From Scatosoma sp045613545 (GTDB taxonomy: Bacteria; Bacillota; Clostridia; Christensenellales; Borkfalkiaceae), in the NCBI GenBank assembly GCA_045613545.1, contig JAZLBD010000005.1, positions 36,175-100,174 of the forward strand: DNA of 64,000 nt, read 5' to 3'. Under the pieces are notes generated by a model. It saw nothing but the letters and a program-made list of their open reading frames with translations. It was not told where the DNA came from and did no database searches. Shown in pieces: positions 49,870 through 59,153 of the stretch (position 1 is the stretch's first letter; every line of letters begins with the position of its first letter). Position numbers and translations under genes: made by a program.

Positions 49870-49912
49870 AAAAAAAGCCATAATACTGATAATTTTCGTA
49901 TCAATATTATGG
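49870..49912 (-). terminator. Terminator of tRNA-Leu
   Basis: On the minus strand CCATAATATTGATA pairs with TATCAGTATTATGG, followed by CTTTTTT. It starts about ten bases after the CCA end. Confidence 0.82.
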
Positions 49913-49920
49913 TTTCTTTA

Positions 49921-50003
49921 TGGTGCGGATAAAGGGATTCGAACCCACACGGTTGCCCACAGGAACCTGAAACCTGCGCGTCTGCCAGTTCCGCCATATC
50001 CGC
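49921..50003 (-). tRNA. tRNA-Leu (anticodon CAG)
   Basis: The 83-nt class II tRNA has acceptor GCGGATA/TATCCGC on the minus strand, anticodon loop TTCAGGT (anticodon CAG, reads CUG), a short variable arm stem, T loop TTCGAAT and encoded CCA. The innermost anticodon pair is a T-T mismatch. Confidence 0.93.
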
Positions 50004-50024
50004 TTATGTTTAGCGAACGTTTCG

Positions 50025-50726
50025 CTAAATAATACTTTCCAAGATCGTCTTTTTTAAGACTCCGTTTTGTCGTTCCAAACGGTATACCTTTCCACCTGCC
50101 GACAAACTTTTTCCGATTTCCCCGTCCTCGATGACGAGCGCGGAATCGTCCTCTAATCCGTAAGCACAGTCGAAATTATAGCACACAACTTCGTCAAAGT
50201 CAAGCGTTCTTTGATTATAATGCGGAGAAATTACGCCTTTTATCCAACCTAATCCCTCGAACATTGCGTATTTCTTCCCGTCCTCCGTTTGCAAGGAATC
50301 AGTGTAGATATCCGAAAACCAACAAATTGCGCCGGCGGAAAGCCCTACGATAACAACTCCTCGCTCGTAGGCGTCTAAAATTAAGGGCAAAAGCCCCGTC
50401 TCCCTCCAACTTTTCAGCATAAACACCGTGTCGCCGCCGCCGACGTAGATCATATCCGCTTTCAAAAACTTTTCGCGCATACGCTCTTGATCCACTTCCT
50501 TAAACACCGTCAAAGCGACGTCCGTTTTTATATTAAACCCTCCCGTATAAACCTTATGAAAAGTGTTATAATACGGCATAAAATCGTGGCTTGCCGTGGG
50601 GATAAACAGAGCGTTTGCCCTTCTCTCCCCCGCGCGCTTTTTGGCGAGATTGGCTATATATTCGTCAATGGGCAACGTGGTTCGTTCTTTCAGTTCCCCA
50701 CCGCCGATTGCAATGATTGTTTTCAC
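50025..50726 (-). CDS. Peptidase E-like serine peptidase (family S51)
   Basis: The 233-residue protein has the S51 pattern: KTIIAIGGGEL at the N-terminus, YVGGGDTVFML, and the nucleophile in VGLSAGAICWF (Ser near 125). Related enzymes cleave Asp-X dipeptides or cyanophycin. The start is taken as GTG at 50726, because AGGAAAGGAAG precedes it; an upstream frame to 50945 runs into upp and has no ATG with a ribosome site. A terminator of upp lies just upstream. Confidence 0.82.
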   Translation of the reverse strand: MKTIIAIGGGELKERTTLPIDEYIANLAKKRAGERRANALFIPTASHDFMPYYNTFHKVYTGGFNIKTDVALTVFKEVDQERMREKFLKADMIYVGGGDTVFMLKSWRETGLLPLILDAYERGVVIVGLSAGAICWFSDIYTDSLQTEDGKKYAMFEGLGWIKGVISPHYNQRTLDFDEVVCYNFDCAYGLEDDSALVIEDGEIGKSLSAGGKVYRLERQNGVLKKTILESII

Positions 50727-50749
50727 AGTTTTCTCTTCCTTTCCTAAAA

Positions 50750-50783
50750 GATCGCTCTGCGAAAAATTTCGCAGAGCGGATTT
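50750..50783 (-). terminator. Terminator of upp
   Basis: CGCTCTGCGAAA pairs with TTTCGCAGAGCG; on the minus strand TCTTTTAG follows, ahead of the peptidase E ribosome site. Confidence 0.75.
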
Positions 50784-50785
50784 TG

Positions 50786-51436
50786 TTATTTCGTTCCGAA
50801 AATGCGATCCCCTGCGTCGCCGAGACCGGGTAAGATATAGCAATTTTCGTTGAGGCAACGATCCACCGCCGCCACGTACACGTCCACGTCGGGGTGATCG
50901 GCAAGTACTTTCCGAATCCCCTCGGGCGCGCTTACGATACAGCAAAGTTTAATCTTCGTCACACCGCGTTTTTTGATCATGGTAATCGCGTCCGAAGCGC
51001 TTCCGCCCGTTGCGAGCATAGGATCTACGACGATAATCGTTCTTTGCTCCGCGTCAGCGGGCAATTTGCAATAATATTCCACCGGTTCGTGCGTATCGTG
51101 GTCACGATAGAGTCCGATATGCCCCACTTTTGCGTTGGGGATAAGCTTTTGCACGCCCGAAACCATACCGAGCCCAGCGCGAAGAATGGGTACGATCCCC
51201 ACCGCTTTACCGGATACCATATAGCACTTTGCAACTTCGAGTGGCGTTTCTACGTCCACTTCTTCCAAAAGCAAGTCTTTCGTCGCCTCGTACGTTTCAA
51301 GCATAGCGATTTCTTCCGACAATTCGGCAAATTGCTTGTTCAACGTTCGAACGTCGCGAAGAATGGCAAGCTTGTGTTCGATGAGGGGATGCTTTACGTG
51401 ATGAAATTTCGGATTCTTGTAAAATTCCAGTTCCAT
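50786..51436 (-). CDS. upp: Uracil phosphoribosyltransferase
   Basis: Salvages uracil with PRPP to UMP. The 216-residue protein has ILRAGLGM near residue 84 and the PRPP loop VVDPMLATGGSA (about 135-146) typical of Upp, ending with PGLGDAGDRIFGTK. ATG follows TAGGAG. It stands 51 bases after rpiB in the same orientation. Confidence 0.97.
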   Translation of the reverse strand: MELEFYKNPKFHHVKHPLIEHKLAILRDVRTLNKQFAELSEEIAMLETYEATKDLLLEEVDVETPLEVAKCYMVSGKAVGIVPILRAGLGMVSGVQKLIPNAKVGHIGLYRDHDTHEPVEYYCKLPADAEQRTIIVVDPMLATGGSASDAITMIKKRGVTKIKLCCIVSAPEGIRKVLADHPDVDVYVAAVDRCLNENCYILPGLGDAGDRIFGTK

Positions 51437-51487
51437 AACCGTTTTCTCCTAAAATGTATTTTTTATCATTTTCCCAACCAGCAGGGA

Positions 51488-51940
51488 TTATTTGCTGTAT
51501 TTTTTTTCGATTTCGGCGATTTTTGCCAACCGTCTTTCGTGGCGCTCACCGCCCTCGAATTCCGTCGTCAAAAAGAGGTTTACCATTTCTTCCATGAGCC
51601 CCTCGCCGACGCACTTTTCGCCGAACGCGATCACGTTCGCGTCGTTATGCAAGCGCGTGTATTTCGCGCAGTAGGTGTCGTGACAGTGCGCGCAACGAAT
51701 CCCCGGCACTTTATTTGCCACGATCGAAACGCCGATCCCCGAAGAGCATACGACGATCCCTCGTTCACACTCTCCGCTTGCCACCGCTTCTGCAGCAAGC
51801 AGGGCAAAGTCGGGATAATCGCAAGACTCGTTCGTATACGTCCCAAAATCCGTATAGGTGTGTCCGCATTTTTCCAAATATTTTTTGAGCGCTTCTTTCA
51901 AGCGTAATCCACCGTGATCACAGGCGATTGCAATTTTCAT
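51488..51940 (-). CDS. rpiB: Ribose 5-phosphate isomerase B
   Basis: Interconverts ribose 5-phosphate and ribulose 5-phosphate. The 150-residue protein has MKIAIACDHGG, SCDYPDFA, the catalytic Cys region GIVVCSSGIGVSI and CHDTYCAKYTRLHNDANV, all RpiB hallmarks. The start at 51940 follows AAGGAGAAAGG. With upp it makes a nucleotide/pentose salvage pair. Confidence 0.95.
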   Translation of the reverse strand: MKIAIACDHGGLRLKEALKKYLEKCGHTYTDFGTYTNESCDYPDFALLAAEAVASGECERGIVVCSSGIGVSIVANKVPGIRCAHCHDTYCAKYTRLHNDANVIAFGEKCVGEGLMEEMVNLFLTTEFEGGERHERRLAKIAEIEKKYSK

Positions 51941-51965
51941 AACCTTTCTCCTTGCCGTCTTTTTT

Positions 51966-51994
51966 ATTATAGCACGTTCGCCTCGTTTTTTCAA
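51966..51994 (-). promoter_or_regulatory. Promoter of rpiB (and probably upp)
   Basis: Minus strand TTGAAA (51989-51994), 17 bases, TATAAT (51966-51971) preceded by TGC. The -35 overlaps the stop of the phosphatase gene. Confidence 0.85.
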
Positions 51995-52602
51995 GCGTTT
52001 TGGCGCTTCTTCGTGCTTTTGCGTTTTAGGGAAGCGCTCGATTTTGCTTCCGCTTCCGTTTTTCTTGGACGACCGCGCTTGCGTTTTGGTGGTGTTTCCG
52101 ACATTTGTCCCGCTTGTTTTTGCGGAAAAAACTTCTCAAACAAGGGGGGCATGGCCTCGTTTATGCGTGAAAACGTCGTTTGATACGCCTCGACGTCACC
52201 GCCGTATGGATCGGGAATATCGTATCCGCAAATATCCGAAAAGGCGTACACATTATTCTCGATATCTGCTTCCCCGTTTTGCTTTAACGCTTGCCAACGC
52301 AGTTCCATTAAATAGTCGCGTTGCTCCTCCGTCATACAAACGATCGCGTACGCCGAACGCAACGCGTCCGCGTCTAATTTCTTGGAATGAAAGTTTTCGA
52401 TGGAAAATCCGTTTTGCGCAAGCACCGCGATGGATTTTGGATTGATATTTTCCTCGCGAGCGGAAATCCCTGCGGAATAACAAACGACGTCGTCAATCCG
52501 CCTTCGGCGAAGTTCCGAGTTGAAAATTACCTCCGCCATCGGCGAACGGCAGGTATTCCCCGTGCATACGAATATACAAGATTTTTTCCCATTTTCTTCC
52601 AT
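51991..52602 (-). CDS. Low-molecular-weight protein tyrosine phosphatase with AT-hook-like tail
   Basis: The 203-residue protein has the LMW-PTP P-loop CTGNTCRS (Cys13, Arg19), followed by PMAEVIF, and the acid loop DPYGGDVEAYQ. The catalytic domain ends near residue 155. A basic tail of about 45 residues follows with KRKRGRPRK, the core of an AT-hook DNA-binding motif, and Ser/Lys repeats. Such a tail is not part of the family. The gene lies after the Sua5-like gene (12-base gap) in the dnaB-sua5 operon. Confidence 0.85.
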   Translation of the reverse strand: MEENGKKSCIFVCTGNTCRSPMAEVIFNSELRRRRIDDVVCYSAGISAREENINPKSIAVLAQNGFSIENFHSKKLDADALRSAYAIVCMTEEQRDYLMELRWQALKQNGEADIENNVYAFSDICGYDIPDPYGGDVEAYQTTFSRINEAMPPLFEKFFPQKQAGQMSETPPKRKRGRPRKTEAEAKSSASLKRKSTKKRQNA

Positions 52603-52614
52603 GGTTTCTTCCCT

Positions 52615-53628
52615 TTAATGCGCAATATCTTTGGACTCACACGCTTTTTTCAATCGGTTCATTACCCCGACCATCCCCTCGCCTTTTTTAGACGGCTCGA
52701 CCGCCACCAAAACGTCGGCGATTTTTTCCGCCTCGCGAAGGCTTGCATACAGTCGGTTTGCCATTTCCCGTGGAGATTTTCCCAAATCAAGCACCGCCAC
52801 GTTGTCGCCTAAAAAGGAGGTTTTTTTCTCGCTTTCGCAAAGAATAGCCACTTTTTTCCCTTGCGCGAGGTATTTTTCCGCGCAGACCTTAGCCTCCTCT
52901 ACGCCAGAAAACAAAAAGCTTTCGCATCTCGGCGCGTAGTGTTTATAGAGCATTCCGGGGCTTTTCGCTCGTTCTCCCTTTTTCACTTCAGCGCTCGCCT
53001 CGTGGCATATGCCCGTCACTTTTTCGATCATTTCCCGTGTGATAAGCCCCGGTCGTAAAATCGTCGGGACGTCGCCCGTAAGATCGCATACCGTACTTTC
53101 AATCCCCCCCTCCGCTTGTCCGCCGTCCAAAATCAAGGGGATTTTTCCGTTGAAATCGTCGAGGACGTGCTGTGCGGAAGTAGGCGATACGTGTTTGGAT
53201 AAATTGGCGCTCGGCGCGACTATGGGTACGTCTAACGTCCGCAAAAACGCTTGCGCTCCCTCGTGCGAAGGCACGCGCACGGCGAGGGTTTCCAATCCGC
53301 ACGATACGAGCCGACTCACTTTCCCTTTCGAGGGGTATACGAGGGTGAGTGGCCCCGGCAGGAACGCCTCCCGTAGCTCTTTTGCAAAAGGCGGATCGTA
53401 ATCAATGATCTTCGACAAATCGTAATCGCTGTGTACGTGGGCTATGAGCGGATTGTCGTTCGGTCTCCCCTTGACTTCAAAAATCCGCGCGACGGCGGTA
53501 TCGTCAAAGGCGTTTCCGCCCAAGCCGTACACCGTTTCAGTCGGAATCGCCACCACGCCACCGTCTAATATAATCGCTTTCGCCTCTTCTAACGATTGAG
53601 GCGTTATTTCTTGCACTTTCGTTTTCAT
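52615..53628 (-). CDS. ywlC: L-threonylcarbamoyladenylate synthase
   Basis: Makes threonylcarbamoyl-AMP for the t6A37 tRNA modification. The 337-residue protein has the YrdC/Sua5 domain (GGVVAIPTETVYGLGGNAF; GRPNDNPLIAHV; APSANLSKHVSPT) and a C-terminal Sua5 domain (SPGMLYKHYAPR and later), the long Sua5 form. The ATG at 53628 is five bases after the dnaB stop; a TTG at 53637 overlapping that stop is an alternative. Confidence 0.93.
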   Translation of the reverse strand: MKTKVQEITPQSLEEAKAIILDGGVVAIPTETVYGLGGNAFDDTAVARIFEVKGRPNDNPLIAHVHSDYDLSKIIDYDPPFAKELREAFLPGPLTLVYPSKGKVSRLVSCGLETLAVRVPSHEGAQAFLRTLDVPIVAPSANLSKHVSPTSAQHVLDDFNGKIPLILDGGQAEGGIESTVCDLTGDVPTILRPGLITREMIEKVTGICHEASAEVKKGERAKSPGMLYKHYAPRCESFLFSGVEEAKVCAEKYLAQGKKVAILCESEKKTSFLGDNVAVLDLGKSPREMANRLYASLREAEKIADVLVAVEPSKKGEGMVGVMNRLKKACESKDIAH

Positions 53629-53633
53629 AGCGG

Positions 53634-55121
53634 TCAATCGAAAGGCAACTCTTCCTCGTCGCCACTCCCGTATCTCGGCTCTTCCATCGGCGGAGTCTCG
53701 TCAAAGACCGCTTCGGCGTTTTCTACCGCGCGAGGGCGTTTGACGTATTGCGGAGGTTCTTCGTCCATATTTTGGTCTTCCACGTCGACGAACTTGGTAC
53801 ATTCCCCGATAAACCGAAGGTTGATTCTACCCGTTTCGCCGTTTCTGTGCTTAGCGATGTGCAGTTGCGTTGCTCCGCGAGCGATAGCGCCCGAGGCAAG
53901 TTCTTGCGAAGTAGCCGTTTCGTCTTGCCGATTGATGAACATAACGATATCCGCGTCTTGTTCGATAGCCCCCGATTCACGAAGGTCGGACAATTGCGGT
54001 TCTTTCGTTTGCATACGGCGAAGCTGGGAAAGGGCAATGACGGGAACGCCCAATTCTTTCGCCATAATTTTAAGGTCTCGCGTGATCGACGCGATTTCTT
54101 GTTGTCTGTTTTCCCCACCCGAGAGTTTAGACGTACCCGAATTCATAAGCTGGATATAGTCGATCATAATAAGATCGAGCGACCCCTCTCTCGCTTTTAA
54201 GCGACGGCACTTCGACAAAATTTCCGCAGGGGTGACCACCGAGGAATCGTCGATGTAGATTCTACTTTTATCGAGCTTCTCCGAAACGGTGAAAATCTTC
54301 TTCCATTCGCTCTGCGAGAGTTGACCCGAAAGCGCTTTTTGCATACTCACTTGCGCGCAAGAACAAAGCATTCTTTGCACGATTTGGGTATAGGGCATTT
54401 CGAGTGAGAATACGGCGCACACCCTCCCTTTTTGGACGGCGGCGTGCTCGACGAGGTTCATCGCAAACGAGGTTTTACCCATACCAGGTCTTGCTGCAAG
54501 CACGATCAAATCGGAGGGTTGCAAACCGTTCGTCATTTGATTGAGGCGTGTAAAAGGCGTTTCCAAACCCTTGAACGCGTCTTTGTTCGATTGCAGTTTT
54601 TGGAATTTATCAAGCACCGCGTCCACCGCCCCGCTTTCTTGTATACCGAGCAGTTTCGACCCGTCCACCTCTTTGGAAATATCGTAAACGAGTTTTTCGG
54701 CAAAGGAAATCGCGTCACGACCGACCGACCCTTTCAAGGAATGTTCGATGATTTGTTTTGAGGCGCGAATGAGTTTTCGGTTCGTGGAATCCCGCTCGAC
54801 GATCTCCATATACGTTTTATAGTTCGCCGAAGAGGGAGTGATCTGGGCAAGTTCGGTCACGTACGCGATCCCGCCCGCTCTTTGCAGATTGCCTTCTTTT
54901 TCGAGCTCATCGCAAAGGGTGACGATATCAATGGGATTACGGCTTTCAAAAACCCGTTTCATTCCGTTGATAATGTATTTATGCGATTCTTGATAAAAAT
55001 CGTCCTCGTGCAGTTTTTCCACGATATCCGTAGCCAGCTCGTTGTCGATCAAGATACACCCAAGCAGCGCCATTTCGGCGTCACGGTTAAAGGGCATTGC
55101 GTTCGTTAATTCTTTCGCCAT
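53634..55121 (-). CDS. dnaB: Replicative DNA helicase
   Basis: Hexameric helicase of the replication fork. The 495-residue protein has an N-terminal helical domain (NRDAEMALLGCILIDN), a linker and the RecA-like domain with Walker A AARPGMGKTSF (about 207-217), a Walker B-like LIMIDYIQLM and an arginine finger region. The C-terminus is acidic (EEELPFD). The dnaB-sua5-ptp order is an operon with gaps of 5 and 12 bases. Confidence 0.96.
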   Translation of the reverse strand: MAKELTNAMPFNRDAEMALLGCILIDNELATDIVEKLHEDDFYQESHKYIINGMKRVFESRNPIDIVTLCDELEKEGNLQRAGGIAYVTELAQITPSSANYKTYMEIVERDSTNRKLIRASKQIIEHSLKGSVGRDAISFAEKLVYDISKEVDGSKLLGIQESGAVDAVLDKFQKLQSNKDAFKGLETPFTRLNQMTNGLQPSDLIVLAARPGMGKTSFAMNLVEHAAVQKGRVCAVFSLEMPYTQIVQRMLCSCAQVSMQKALSGQLSQSEWKKIFTVSEKLDKSRIYIDDSSVVTPAEILSKCRRLKAREGSLDLIMIDYIQLMNSGTSKLSGGENRQQEIASITRDLKIMAKELGVPVIALSQLRRMQTKEPQLSDLRESGAIEQDADIVMFINRQDETATSQELASGAIARGATQLHIAKHRNGETGRINLRFIGECTKFVDVEDQNMDEEPPQYVKRPRAVENAEAVFDETPPMEEPRYGSGDEEELPFD

Positions 55122-55174
55122 TTTACACTTTTCCTTTTTAGCTTCCTTTTTTGGTCGCTATTTTTTCTTTTTAT

Positions 55175-56953
55175 TTAGCAAAGTTTTTCAAATTCAGCAA
55201 GCGTTTCTGCAAACTCGTTCATCGCCACTTCGAACGGTTCTTTACTCGTCAAATCCACGCCCGCCTTTTTCAAGATAGACACGGGGTCGGTGCACCCACC
55301 GCTCGAAAGGAATTCGAAATAATCTTTCACGGCGGGTTCGCCCTCCGTCAAGATGCGCTTGACGATGGAAATTGCGGAGATGATCCCCGTCGCGTATTTA
55401 TACACGTAGAACGAACGGTAGAAATGAGGAATTCTCGCCCATTCGTACGCGATCTCTTCGTCGTGCACGATACCCTCGCCGTAGTATTGCTTGTTGAGGT
55501 TATAATAGATCTCGCAAAGGTTTTCCTTGGTCAAAGGCTCGCCTGCTTCTGCTTTCGCGTGGGCAAGTTGTTCGAATTCCGCAAACTGCGTTTGACGGAA
55601 CATCGTGCCTTTCATCATATCCATGTAGTAATTGAGGAGGTATTTCTTCAAATTCTTGTCGTCGGTGTTCTTATAGAGATACTTCATAAGCAATACTTCG
55701 TTCGCCGTACTTGCAATCTCGGCAAGGAAGATTGTATAACCCGACTTCGAATAGGGTTGCCCCGCGGAAGATTTATAGGTGTGGATCGAATGTCCCATTT
55801 CGTGCGCGACGGTGAAAATGTCGTTCGTCGTTTGTTGATAGTTCAAAAGCACGTACGGATGCACGTCGTAAACGCCCGTCGAATAAGCACCACTGCGCTT
55901 TCCCTCCGTTTCGTAAACGTCGATCCATCTTTCCTCTTTTCCACGGCGAAGAAGATTTTGGTAATCTTCGCCCAAAGGCGCAAGGCCTTTCACCACCAAG
56001 TCGTACGCTTCATCGAACGGGAGTTTGATTTCCGCGTCCTCTACGAGCGGTACGTAAATATCGTACATATGTTGCTCGTCGAAATTCAATAATTTTTTGC
56101 GGAGGGAAATATATTTATGCATCGTGGGAAGGGCGCTATGGACCGCTTCGATCAAGTTGTTATACACGACGGGGCTAACGTCCTCGCCGTCCATCGCCTT
56201 TTCCATACAGCTTTCATACTTTCTCGCCGTCTTATAGAAAATATCCTTTTTCACGTTCCCGTAATAGGTTTGCGTCAAGGTGTTGATAATCTTCACGTAC
56301 GCCTTATAGTAGTCCTTAAACCACGCCTCTCTTTCCTCTCTCGTGCCGGAATGCATAACAAGACCATAAAGCCCGTGACTCATTTGCACTTCTTTGCCGT
56401 CCAGTATACCTTTGGGTAAGTTCAAATCGGCGTTGTCGAGCATAGAGAATACCGTGTGGAAACCACCCATAACGTCGCCGGTTAAAGCGAGTAGTTTTTC
56501 TTCGCCCTCAGAAAGCACGTGCGCTTTCGATTTGCTGATGCGAGAGAGCGAATAGTCGTAATCGGCAAAGTCGGGGTCTGCGATAAACGATTGCAACGTC
56601 TCGTCGGGAAGCGCGGTGAGTTCGGGATCCACGAACGCCGTCGCCGCCGAAAGCTTGGAAACGAGCATACCCATCATAGCCGTGTACGAGGTGTATTTCG
56701 AAACGCGGATATCCTCGTCGTGGCGCATGCTCGCGTATACGTACAACTTTTCGATGCGACGATACGCCTCGTCTTGCAACTTGAAAAAGCGCAATAGTTC
56801 GCTCTTTTGTCCAAGCTTGCCTGCAAACGCGTTGAAATCGTATTTGCCATACTCCTCTTCTACCCGTTTGAATTCCCTTTCCCACTCTTCGTCGGAGGGG
56901 AACATATCCGCTAAATTCCACTTGTATTTGTTTTCAACTTCTTTTCTTTCCAT
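55175..56953 (-). CDS. pepF: Oligoendopeptidase F
   Basis: The M3-family zinc endopeptidase degrades peptides in the cytosol. The 592-residue protein has HEMGHSIHT (zinc site, near residue 380) with Glu further on (EIASTANEVL), and an N-terminal helical region (KYKWNLADMFPSDEEWE). The start at 56953 is set by AAAGGAG; the longer frame to 57073 overlaps the upstream gene. It is 16 bases after the small membrane gene. Confidence 0.95.
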   Translation of the reverse strand: MERKEVENKYKWNLADMFPSDEEWEREFKRVEEEYGKYDFNAFAGKLGQKSELLRFFKLQDEAYRRIEKLYVYASMRHDEDIRVSKYTSYTAMMGMLVSKLSAATAFVDPELTALPDETLQSFIADPDFADYDYSLSRISKSKAHVLSEGEEKLLALTGDVMGGFHTVFSMLDNADLNLPKGILDGKEVQMSHGLYGLVMHSGTREEREAWFKDYYKAYVKIINTLTQTYYGNVKKDIFYKTARKYESCMEKAMDGEDVSPVVYNNLIEAVHSALPTMHKYISLRKKLLNFDEQHMYDIYVPLVEDAEIKLPFDEAYDLVVKGLAPLGEDYQNLLRRGKEERWIDVYETEGKRSGAYSTGVYDVHPYVLLNYQQTTNDIFTVAHEMGHSIHTYKSSAGQPYSKSGYTIFLAEIASTANEVLLMKYLYKNTDDKNLKKYLLNYYMDMMKGTMFRQTQFAEFEQLAHAKAEAGEPLTKENLCEIYYNLNKQYYGEGIVHDEEIAYEWARIPHFYRSFYVYKYATGIISAISIVKRILTEGEPAVKDYFEFLSSGGCTDPVSILKKAGVDLTSKEPFEVAMNEFAETLAEFEKLC

Positions 56954-56969
56954 CGTATAAAATCTCCTT

Positions 56970-57527
56970 TTAGGTTTTTTCTTGATTATTTTCGTCGTTC
57001 GATTGAACCTTTCTTTCAACGACTTCGTATTGTAAGAGGAAATTACTTTGCGATACGTATCGCACCAAATCACCCTCCAAAAAATCGGGAATTCGCTTCT
57101 CGCAGTCGAGATAAACTTCCCTCTCCATCCATTCTCCCTTTTTCTTGCTCCACGTCTTAAACACGCATGCGATCACGTCGACGTGATCCTTTTGCAAATC
57201 CTTTTGGGCAAATCGCACGAAATAGTCTTCGCTTTCCGTCTTTTTTCCCTCGGATAAAAAGTATACCATGCGGAAATAGTGGCGCGCCCTCGCGTATTTG
57301 ATGCCCAAAAAAGGGAATACGAATAGCGCGTACAAAGCGGAAAGCACGAATGCGAACGCTTTGAGCGGTTCTTGCGCAGGGTCCTTATACGGCAAACCTG
57401 CATAGACGATTACCGCCGTCGCGCAGAGCACGGTATACGCGAGCGTGACCAGTAAGAACGCGCGAAATATTTTGTTTTTTTGGTCAAACGCCGATTTGCA
57501 ATCGGCGTCTGCGTAGATCGTGGTCAT
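56970..57527 (-). CDS. Two-helix membrane protein of unknown function
   Basis: The 185-residue protein has two membrane helices (about 22-44 and 55-75) and a cytoplasmic domain of about 105 mixed-charge residues. No motif is recognised. It lies between degV (13-base gap) and pepF (16-base gap) in the same orientation, so the three are likely co-transcribed. ATG follows AGAGGA. Confidence 0.7.
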   Translation of the reverse strand: MTTIYADADCKSAFDQKNKIFRAFLLVTLAYTVLCATAVIVYAGLPYKDPAQEPLKAFAFVLSALYALFVFPFLGIKYARARHYFRMVYFLSEGKKTESEDYFVRFAQKDLQKDHVDVIACVFKTWSKKKGEWMEREVYLDCEKRIPDFLEGDLVRYVSQSNFLLQYEVVERKVQSNDENNQEKT

Positions 57528-57540
57528 TTTTTATCCTCTT

Positions 57541-58380
57541 TTACTTGGCGATAAACAAAACGCCGATCGTGTTTCGTCCGCAATGCCCCGTAACAACAGC
57601 TCCTGCCACCGTTTCGATGACTTCGTCGAAATCGAAATTATTTTGAACGAGTTGTTTCACTTGTTCCACAAGCTCTCTATCCGCAGAGGAATGGGTGACA
57701 AAACATCTTCTCTTGTCGTATGTAGGGTATAACTGTCTCAAATCTTCGACGTACGATCTCATACAAATACTCATTTTTCCACGGTATTTTTTCTTCGAGC
57801 CGAGCTTTCCGTCGTCCATCGCGATGAGCGGATGAATTTTCAAGATGTTTGCACCGTACATTTCCAAAGCGGAACATCTACCGCCCTTAAACAAATAATC
57901 CAAACGGTCGGGAATGAACGAGGTGTTCACTTTATCGCGAAGAGCGTTGACCTCGTCTACGATCTCTTGCGCCGACTTTCCTTCGGCGAGCAGATCCACC
58001 GCTTTCATTACGAGCAAGCCTTGCCCCGAAGAGAGCGCTTTGGTGTCGATGACGTGTACCTTTCCGTTAAATTCTTCCGCCGCCGTCTTCGCGCAGTTAT
58101 GCGTGACGGAAGCTTTGGAGGAAATATTAAAGTGAATTACTTCGTCGTACTTTTCCAGCAGTTTTTCAAAATACTCTGCAAATTCCACCGAGGAAGCCGC
58201 GCTTGTTTTCGGCAACATCTTCGTCTCTTTCACGAACGCAAAAATATCTTCGGGAGTAATATCCACGCCGTCGTAATAGGTTTGCGTGTCTAAAATGACT
58301 TTAAGAGGCATAATCGAAACGCCGTGCTTTTGCACGAGATCGCCCAAATCACAAGTACTGTCCGATGAAATGATAATCAT
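57541..58380 (-). CDS. DegV-family fatty-acid-binding protein
   Basis: The 279-residue protein has the DegV fold pattern: IISSDSTCDLG at the N-terminus, TSAASSVEF, and VIDTKALSSGQGLLV. Members (FakB-type) bind fatty acids for phosphorylation by FakA and transfer into phospholipids. No fakA gene is adjacent. The N-terminal TSAASS loop carries the Ser/Thr contacts of the ligand head group. Confidence 0.88.
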   Translation of the reverse strand: MIIISSDSTCDLGDLVQKHGVSIMPLKVILDTQTYYDGVDITPEDIFAFVKETKMLPKTSAASSVEFAEYFEKLLEKYDEVIHFNISSKASVTHNCAKTAAEEFNGKVHVIDTKALSSGQGLLVMKAVDLLAEGKSAQEIVDEVNALRDKVNTSFIPDRLDYLFKGGRCSALEMYGANILKIHPLIAMDDGKLGSKKKYRGKMSICMRSYVEDLRQLYPTYDKRRCFVTHSSADRELVEQVKQLVQNNFDFDEVIETVAGAVVTGHCGRNTIGVLFIAK

Positions 58381-58421
58381 ATGTTTTTCTCCTTATAGCT
58401 AAACGCCGTTTTTTCTATTTT

Positions 58422-59132
58422 TTAATCTTTATCAAACGTAAAAACGAGGTATTTCAACACCAAACGGTGCTCGTACGCCCAACTTGGCACGACGCCGTAA
58501 ATATCCTCTTCCACGTATAGACAATTGAGGTGACTACCGCGGTTTCCCGGTTCTAAATACCGAGAATCTCTGCTGTTCGTTCTGTTATCGCCCAAGAAAA
58601 AAATCTCGTTTTCACCCACGACGTATTCTTGGAACCGATCCTTATTCACGATATATTTTTCCGACGGGTGCTCTACCCATTCGTCCGTTCCTGCATAGCA
58701 GATCTCCACCGTACCACTGAGGCATCGCACTTTATCCCCCTCCTTGGCGATCAATCGCTTAATAAGGAATTTCACACCGCCACCAAACGCAGACTTCACA
58801 CACGCGCTCTTGGGGTTTTGCGGGTCTTGATAGGGGCGAACGTCCACGATAATGATATCGCCGATCTCCGCCTCTTTGTCGTAATCGACGAAAAGCTGTT
58901 CCCCGTGTTTGAGGGTGGGATACATCGACGTCCCGTCTACCTCTACGCAAAAGAAATTTCGCGTTAAATAAATACGGAAACAAGCAATCGAAAACAACAA
59001 GACCGCCAACGTTATATACAAGCTCCGCCAAATATACCGCGTCCATTTCTTCCTAGGCTTTTTCTCCTGCTCGGAAGATATCTCCGTTTCGACGGGCGAG
59101 TCTATTTTATTTTCTTCAAACTCTTCTGTCAT
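58422..59132 (-). CDS. lepB: Signal peptidase I
   Basis: The 236-residue membrane peptidase has one N-terminal helix (about 35-53), the catalytic Ser in DGTSMYPTL, Lys in FLIKRLIAKEGDKV and the GDNRTNSRDSR box, so it is the ordinary bacterial type with a Ser/Lys dyad. It handles general secretion, unlike the SipW-type enzyme at 29126. Confidence 0.93.
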   Translation of the reverse strand: MTEEFEENKIDSPVETEISSEQEKKPRKKWTRYIWRSLYITLAVLLFSIACFRIYLTRNFFCVEVDGTSMYPTLKHGEQLFVDYDKEAEIGDIIIVDVRPYQDPQNPKSACVKSAFGGGVKFLIKRLIAKEGDKVRCLSGTVEICYAGTDEWVEHPSEKYIVNKDRFQEYVVGENEIFFLGDNRTNSRDSRYLEPGNRGSHLNCLYVEEDIYGVVPSWAYEHRLVLKYLVFTFDKD

Positions 59133-59153
59133 ATTCCCTCTATCTTCCCCGTT

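Noticed and set aside
52615..53637. TTG start overlapping the dnaB stop for the Sua5 gene
   Set aside because: Possible, but an ATG three codons later is equally placed and more likely to be used; the difference is three residues.
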